A stretch of DNA of 64,000 bases from Paracamarosporium sp. OC-R06-R3 (Eukaryota; Ascomycota; Dothideomycetes; Pleosporales; Didymosphaeriaceae), in contig JACVRA010000210.1 in the NCBI GenBank assembly GCA_019828545.1, positions 496,531 to 560,530 of the forward strand, read 5' to 3'. Below, one piece after another: positions 58,695-64,000 of the stretch (the first letter of the stretch is position 1; each line of letters starts with the position of its first letter). The translations under genes were made by a program, and so were the position numbers. Below the pieces are notes generated by a model. It had not been told where the DNA came from. It was given only the letters and a program-made list of their open reading frames with translations, and did no database searches.

Positions 58695-60525
58695 CGCCAA
58701 TATGTGTTTGACTTTTTGCCCAGATCACAGTAGAATATCGTGGAGACTGGATGATGGCTCGGGCTAGCTCCCCGCTCTTGAAGGAAATGTTATGGGATGT
58801 GCCATTCTACGGTATGCGAGCCAACACGATATTAATACCCCAGGCAGATACACCATGATGTCTGAGGATAACTCCAGCATCTCCGTTGAGCTCTCCATAC
58901 GCGATTAAAGATTTCCGCGGCGTAGATCCTCCCCATATAACGGCCCCGGCCCTGCTGCAATGCCCTACCGAACCCTCGTCTAGATCCACATAGCGACTCG
59001 CGGCGGCAGCCAAGTGGCACCCAGATGGCCCCTCGCACCGCCTATTGCGAGCCTTTTGAACCCAGTGGAATGGTGAATCGATCTAGGTGCAGCGCGTGGC
59101 TTGCATGACACGCCTTTGACCTCAGATCTGCCGGGATGGCAGGCAGTGGGATCTTCACTTCGAAGCTGATATCGACCAAAGCAGTAACGTAGAGCAATAT
59201 GCAGGAGCAGCTATTGGCTAGCAACGTGCATGGTGATCGTTAATCCCCTTATCTACCACACCCGGTAGTGGCAGAGCGGCGCGTACTTTACTGTGGGCCT
59301 TATCAGCACAACATCTTCAGCAGCGAAGCGCATCAGATTCCTACATATTGAGACAGGTTCGCCTTTTCCGCGGCGTGGCGATGCGTGAAACCGATACCAG
59401 TATGCTGTAACCCGATCCCGAGTGTATGGCGAATTGTTTGAAGCGCCGCGAACACGGGCTGCATTGCATGTGCACTCTATCCTTATCTTCAACCTACCAC
59501 GATTAGCCAAGCAGTGAACGTCGGCCCTTTATTGGCGGTCCCGAGTTTTCTAAGAGTCTTGTGTCGAAGAAGCTTTTCAATCGTCGTTTTGTCACAGCGT
59601 CCCCGATGCTCGTATCCAAGACCTGTAACAACGTCGTTTGGAATTGGATAGTCGATCGACTTGATTCTGTGTCTGGCAACTTTGTTATCGTAGTGGGGTT
59701 TAGTGTCCGTCGGGACGCGGGATGATCGATCGTTTTGGCCTTATCTCTTGACTAGACTAGGCATCCAATCAGACTCTTCTTGATATTCCGAGGAGAAACA
59801 GTCTCGTCATGTGATGTGCCTAGTCCTAGTTGTTTGCCAAACAGGTTCGAGGCTGCGTGACGAAATACGAGCACTTCGGATCGAACGTGTGGAAGTTGCG
59901 TCTCCAGGTGGTTGGGATTGCAACGTGCATGGCAGACGATCCTTGATGCACGCTTGCGGAACGGACCGATGCAAGGAAGAGTGATGGAAAGCAGAAGACG
60001 AACCAAGGACACGAGGAACAATAATGACAAAGAGATCGTAAAGTAGCATTAGCGGCGCTTCAAATCTAATAACACCCAGTTCGTCCGTTCTGTGTTCGCG
60101 ACTGTACGCAAACCCTAAAACGAACCGCTATTCAACTAGACCAAAGTCGCTGTGTGGCTCAAGTACGGCTTTTGAAACAAAAGCCCGCCCAATGTGCAGT
60201 GTGTCGCGCTGTATACAAAGGCCAAATGGACGCCTAGCGTCGCCGATAACGAAATACTCAACAAATGACAAAGTGGGTAAATCGCTGCAGTTGCTTCATT
60301 TTTGCATCGCTGAAATGCCAGGAAAAGAAAAGAAAAAGAAGAAGAAAAATTCGTAACACGTATCGAAAGAGGAAAAAAAAAGAAAGAGTCGTTATAACGC
60401 GTTGTTGGGCGGAGTGTTGTTGGACTCAGAGCTCGACGCAACCACTTCGTGCTCTTCTGGTCTTCGTCCCCAGACCACGTAGCTATTTTATCAGTAAGTG
60501 CAACGTTCGTGACGGGAAGCTTTGC
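58695..60525. promoter_or_regulatory. Nitrate transporter upstream region (1.8 kb, no gene)
   Basis: No coding gene was recognised. GATA cores as read by AreA-type nitrogen regulators occur (TTATCTA at 59249-59255, TTATCT near 59485 and 59740). TTCCGCGG, one base from the NirA consensus CTCCGHGG, occurs at 58913-58920 and 59366-59373. All are short motif matches. The right-hand part also holds the 3' end of the methyltransferase gene and a purine-rich A/G tract near 60315-60390. Confidence 0.4.
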
Positions 60526-61874
60526 TTACATCTTGTGGTAGCCATGGACACTACGGTTCGAGATGGCTTTACGAACACGGACTAGATAGACCTCAATCTC
60601 ATCTTTAGTCCAGTGGAGCCCTCTCGTGAACAATTGTAGGCTCCATGCTTGGACGCCTTCGATGTAGTTCTCCTCATTAAATTTCCCAAGCATCTTGAAT
60701 TGCGGGTCTTTGGGCCATCCGTTGATGGGTAACTTAAAGACTTCTTCATGGACATCAACGAAGCCTGCTTGCTCGTACCAGCGCTTCAACTTGTTAGCAA
60801 TGCGCATAGGCTTGCCCACTTTCATGGCAGCTGTGTCTTGAATCCGGACCCAATCGGCGAAAGCATAGTCCGAGCTCATGGTCCCATCATCGCAGTAGAT
60901 GGTTGGCATAATTTCATGCGACTCCATCCATCCGCCAGGCTTCAGAGAGCGGTAGCCTTTTGCAATGATCTCTCGGAAGTCCTCAAAGCAGCCGAGGAGA
61001 AGTCGAGTGTGGATGAAATCCATAGGATCCACCATCCAATCCTCTTCATTGGCATCATCGATGACAAACTTGACGTTGTTGGGTACCCTGGAAAGTTATG
61101 AGCGCTGCACTGGAAACAGTTGCATCTTACTCACCACTCTGGCTGTATGGGCGACAAATCAGTGCCAGTCACCTAGCGGGAGTCAGATCAGTTTTCAAAA
61201 GAGTCTGGCATGAACTACCTCTGCCTGCGGGAACGTGTTGCCTATCATTGTCAGCGATACTCTCCATGGAGACACATGCACAACGCACCCATCTCAATAG
61301 CCCATTTGCCCGTGCCTGTGCCGATATCCAGAATCTTGCGTGGATCCTTGAGCGGCGCGAAGTAGTTCTTGAACTTGAAAAGCACCTTTATGATCTCGAA
61401 CTGCGTGTCCATGCGATCGATCTCGGGCTGCACACGGATGGTCAGCAAAGAGGCCGCAGCTGAGGCCGGGGTGGGGTCGGGCAATGGATACCTGATCGTT
61501 GGGGAACGGATACGCTGTCGAGGAGTCAGTGGTGCCTTGATGGTGGGAGAAGAGGCTTACAGCCGGGCTTGTAGCGATGGTAGGTCCTGCCATTCTCGCG
61601 GACGTAGTCGAAGATGCTCTGGTTGACGGATCTTGTGCTCCTGCGAAGCGTCAGCGCGGGCAATTGAGCAGCACGGTCGAGGGGTGACGGACGTGTCACA
61701 GCTCTGCATTCCATCCGAGGGCTCGGACTAGATGAGGTCGAGTTAGCTGGAGTCGCCGCAGCGCAAGCAGGCTGCTTCACGTACGTCGGGCTCGATGATG
61801 ATGGAGCGCGGGCTCTGGGGCGCCGACGAGGGGGGACTGTCGTCGCGCAAGGGCAGCGGAATCATCAGCGACAT
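60526..61874 (-). CDS. LaeA-like class I SAM-dependent methyltransferase
   Basis: Eight exons (61874-61785, 61727-61693, 61640-61561, 61514-61492, 61427-61289, 61241-61219, 61172-61135, 61087-60526) join in phase to 329 residues; two exons are only 23 nt. After a Pro/Ser-rich N-terminus comes SIFDYVRENGRTYHRYKPGS, the tell-tale pre-domain of LaeA-like proteins, then motif I KILDIGTGTGKWAIEMG, the acidic loop VTGTDLSPIQPEWVPNNVKF, IDDANEEDW, DFIHTRLLLGCFEDF and LKPGGWMESHE. LaeA itself is a velvet-complex partner controlling secondary metabolism and development, but fungi carry many LaeA-like paralogues with unknown substrates. The eight-exon structure suggests a paralogue. The start is the first ATG of the first exon; the preceding frame has no ATG. 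Confidence 0.87.
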
Positions 61875-63284
61875 GTCTGCAGCCTCGTCGCGCGCGCGCT
61901 GCGTGATTCCTGTGGTGTCGGGCTCGAGGAGGAGGCAAACCAACCCAGCGGCTTGGGAATCGTGGGTGGAGCCAGAACCACGGAAGGCGCCTGGGGCGCT
62001 CCTTCCCGAATCGCTGCCCCCTCGCTAATTTGCTTACTTTGGGCAGCCTGCCACACAACACCACGGCCGCCGGCCACTCCGTCTCTCTGCCCTCAATCAC
62101 GCTGCCATGTGCTGCACCGTGCGCCGTGTCTGCGACCGCGACGCTTGTTGCTAGCCACCAGCCCGTCGCCCGGCCCCTGGTGGCGCCTTCTACGTGTCTT
62201 CCAGCACCTCTTGGAACCGCCGGTGCGAGCGCCTGCATGTGCTTACCTCGACGGCTCCCGCTGTCTGGTCGTCCGCCGCTCCGCCGAAGCTTAGTCTGAC
62301 GTGGCAGTTTCTCGGGCTGCCCACCCGGATCGCTGGAAGCAGAGGCAGCATGGCGACCGAGGAAGACAAAGAACATGCCATGGCTCGGCAAGCAGCACGT
62401 CAATGACTCGTGGACTTCCGCGACTTGATGCGGGCAATTCGTTCCGTCATTGGTGAGCTTGAAATGCTATAACTGCAGTGCGGAAAGCGCGACTGGTCGT
62501 ATTTCTTGTTTTTCTGAAGGCCTGGATTCCTGGTCAGCGCTCGTTGTAACTGGAGAACACAATCACTCTCGGTGCCCCGATTTCGGACTGCTGAGTCCTG
62601 TTTCGGAACTGCAAACTTGGGAATATTGCAATCCTAGTGACAATCTTCTCTAAAGCTCATAATGTCTCTCCCTTTGCTTGATCAATGTATCGAAGCTTCA
62701 TGTGCAATCGACTTCTCCAGACCATCAGCCAAGATAGCACTTTGTTATGGTGAAGTCAATCCAACATAACGCCATAAGAACGCCCGAAATCAAATGAACC
62801 CCAAGAACTAGCGCAAAGGACAGCAGCGTGGGCATATGTTACCAATTGAGCATTATCGGTGTGTACGGCAATCGCATGCATGTCTTAAAACAAGCAAGAA
62901 GGCGCTTCGAAGGTCTGAAAGGGCTCGAGCGAGGACTTGCAAACAATGGAATAGAAAATCTACCACGAGCATGTCATCAACGAGAGCTCTGCAAAGGTTG
63001 CCGTAAATACGAATTATCATGACCTATAAAACGGGTGTACCATGCATGCCTTGGACAAATCACGCCTGCAAGTTCCGACCTTTCTTCAGTGGTCTCACTT
63101 TGCATAGAACAACGTTTTTGGTTTTTCGCTCTAACAATCACAGCAAAACTTCAAGGACAGTTTCATCCATCATATAATTTCATTCATCTGCATGTCGTGA
63201 GGTCGTAATCGCTGAATGCGCCGTAGATGCACCATGGTGCCCATTCTCAATGTTCTCTTCACAGCCGTGGTGTGTCCGGGTGAT
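61875..63284. other. Intergenic region, methyltransferase upstream region and Con-10 3' side
   Basis: The left part (to ~62400) is GC-rich and holds long frames on both strands without family resemblance, probably a leader or promoter. The right part is more AT-rich. No gene was supported. Confidence 0.45.
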
Positions 63285-63712
63285 CTAGTTCTGGTGAGCA
63301 GCGTGGCCGCCCTTCTCACCAAGCTCTTGCGCCAACTTGCTGCCAGCCTTGAAGGTGCCGTCGGGGTTGCGCTGTACCAGTTAGTTAGTCCAGCTTGATC
63401 ACATATTGGCCAGAGCATGGACTTACACCATCCTTCTCGACAGCTTCCTTCTCGAGAGCATGCTCATGGGCTACATGGCCGCCCTTGGCACCGAGCTCCT
63501 TTGCGAGTTCGGAGCCTTTGGTGAAAGTGCCATCGGGGTTGCGGTCGGGTTGATCCTGCGCCTTTGGTGAGCAGTGCAGCAGTAGCGTGTGTTGGATCGC
63601 TAACCTCAGCCTTGTTGTTTGAGCCGTGAGAGGCGTGCCCACCCTTGGCTGCAATCTCGCGGAGCTCGTCCTTGGGGAGGTTGGCAAAGTTGGCGGGGTT
63701 AGAGTCAGCCAT
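63285..63712 (-). CDS. con-10: Con-10-like stress/conidiation protein with KGG repeats
   Basis: Three exons (63712-63605, 63555-63427, 63371-63285) encode 107 residues. Three copies of the KGG motif occur: AAKGGHASHGSNN, GAKGGHVAHEHALEKEA and GEKGGHAAHQN, the last two preceded by RNPDGTF, a pattern shared with bacterial stress-induced KGG proteins and Neurospora Con-10. The protein is small, hydrophilic and Gly/Lys-rich with no signal or membrane segment. The Neurospora gene is induced in conidiation and by light; the molecular function is unknown, possibly protection during dehydration. Each of the two last exons carries one repeat unit, suggesting growth by exon duplication. Confidence 0.92.
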
Positions 63713-63817
63713 CGTTGATGGTTTAAGGTGTAGTGGTTTCTGGTAGAGTTGAAGGTCTGTAGAGGGAGACGAGCTGAGATCAATGTTTTGGGCAGATATT
63801 GTGAGGAGAATCGCGGT

Positions 63818-63824
63818 CTTTATA
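63818..63824 (-). promoter_or_regulatory. TATA box of the Con-10-like gene
   Basis: TATAAAG reads on the minus strand about 110 bases upstream of the start codon, a fitting place for an inducible gene's TATA box. Confidence 0.6.
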
Positions 63825-64000
63825 CCCTCTGCTTGCTCTGCTCACCCTCTGACGTTGTGTTGCCTACAGAAACAGCAGGCACGCATGTGGCAGAGCAACA
63901 AGCAAACAACTGAACAAAGGCATCTGCATGCCGATCAAGCAACCATTTACATATTATTTGCTACGAGCATGTGGATTCAGGCCGCTCTTGCTCTGCTGCC

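Noticed and set aside
61777..62403. Minus-strand frame of 208 codons upstream of the methyltransferase
   Set aside because: It is GC-rich and Arg/Ala/Pro-rich, has no domain, and its end overlaps the methyltransferase first exon in another frame.

Overview
The window is nuclear DNA of a filamentous ascomycete (Pezizomycotina, probably Dothideomycetes-like; the class is an inference). Evidence: genes are dense and on both strands, introns are about 45-100 nt with GT-AG ends and CTAAC/CTGAC-type branch sites, and the gene set is typical of these fungi (HET domain, AA9 LPMO, NoxB-type NADPH oxidase, Con-10/KGG protein, LaeA-like methyltransferase, CrnA-like nitrate transporter). No rRNA gene, intact tRNA gene, CRISPR array or intact transposon was recognised. 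Exon coordinates were worked out by hand from splice sites and reading phase. In every multi-exon model below all exons join in frame.

Layout. 1-1472 (-): CorA-like Mg2+ transporter cut by the window edge. 2433-3421 (+): ASF1 histone chaperone. 4754-7528 (+): SKT5/Chs4 chitin synthase activator whose CaaX box lies on a 12-nt last exon. 7983-8965 (+): HOP2 meiotic recombination protein with two microexons and a GC-AG intron. 9352-13504 (-): NUP159-type FG nucleoporin, divergent from the 20S proteasome beta2 subunit at 14006-14895 (+). 15099-17160 (-): GUP1 acyltransferase, divergent from ARP4 at 17437-18895 (+). 20393-20765 (-): small unrecognised protein. 21063-21560 (+): coding-like remnants. 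22218-22898 (-): RMI1-like, divergent from VPS51 at 23099-23947 (+).

24931-33291 (-) is the highlight: a nine-exon, 2626-codon gene. It joins a sacsin/NO VEIN-type HSP90-like (GHKL) ATPase, a block of three zinc-binding modules, a NO VEIN/DUF3883-like region and a C-terminal HET (heterokaryon incompatibility) domain. This is the best candidate for an undescribed self/non-self or immune-type system.

33780-34714 (-): Mpv17/PMP22 family. 35492-37067 (+): hexokinase. 37370-38506 (-): secreted AA9 LPMO. 40072-41720 (+): MFS sugar/quinate-type transporter. These last three suggest a carbon-use stretch, with no proof of co-regulation. 42641-43792 (+): lactonase-like metallo-beta-lactamase. 44529-46365 (-): NoxB. 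47544-48421 (-): SDR oxidoreductase. 49316-50149 (+): EMG1/NEP1 rRNA methyltransferase. 51473-53637 (+): VOC-domain protein with a long Ser/Ala-rich repeat tail. 54784-56541 (+): F-box-like protein. 56952-58694 (-): nitrate transporter, here without the nitrate and nitrite reductase genes that often flank it. 60526-61874 (-): LaeA-like methyltransferase. 63285-63712 (-): Con-10/KGG stress protein.

Most genes are independent housekeeping or accessory loci. No biosynthetic cluster is visible, although oxidative and developmental functions (NoxB, LaeA-like, Con-10) recur.
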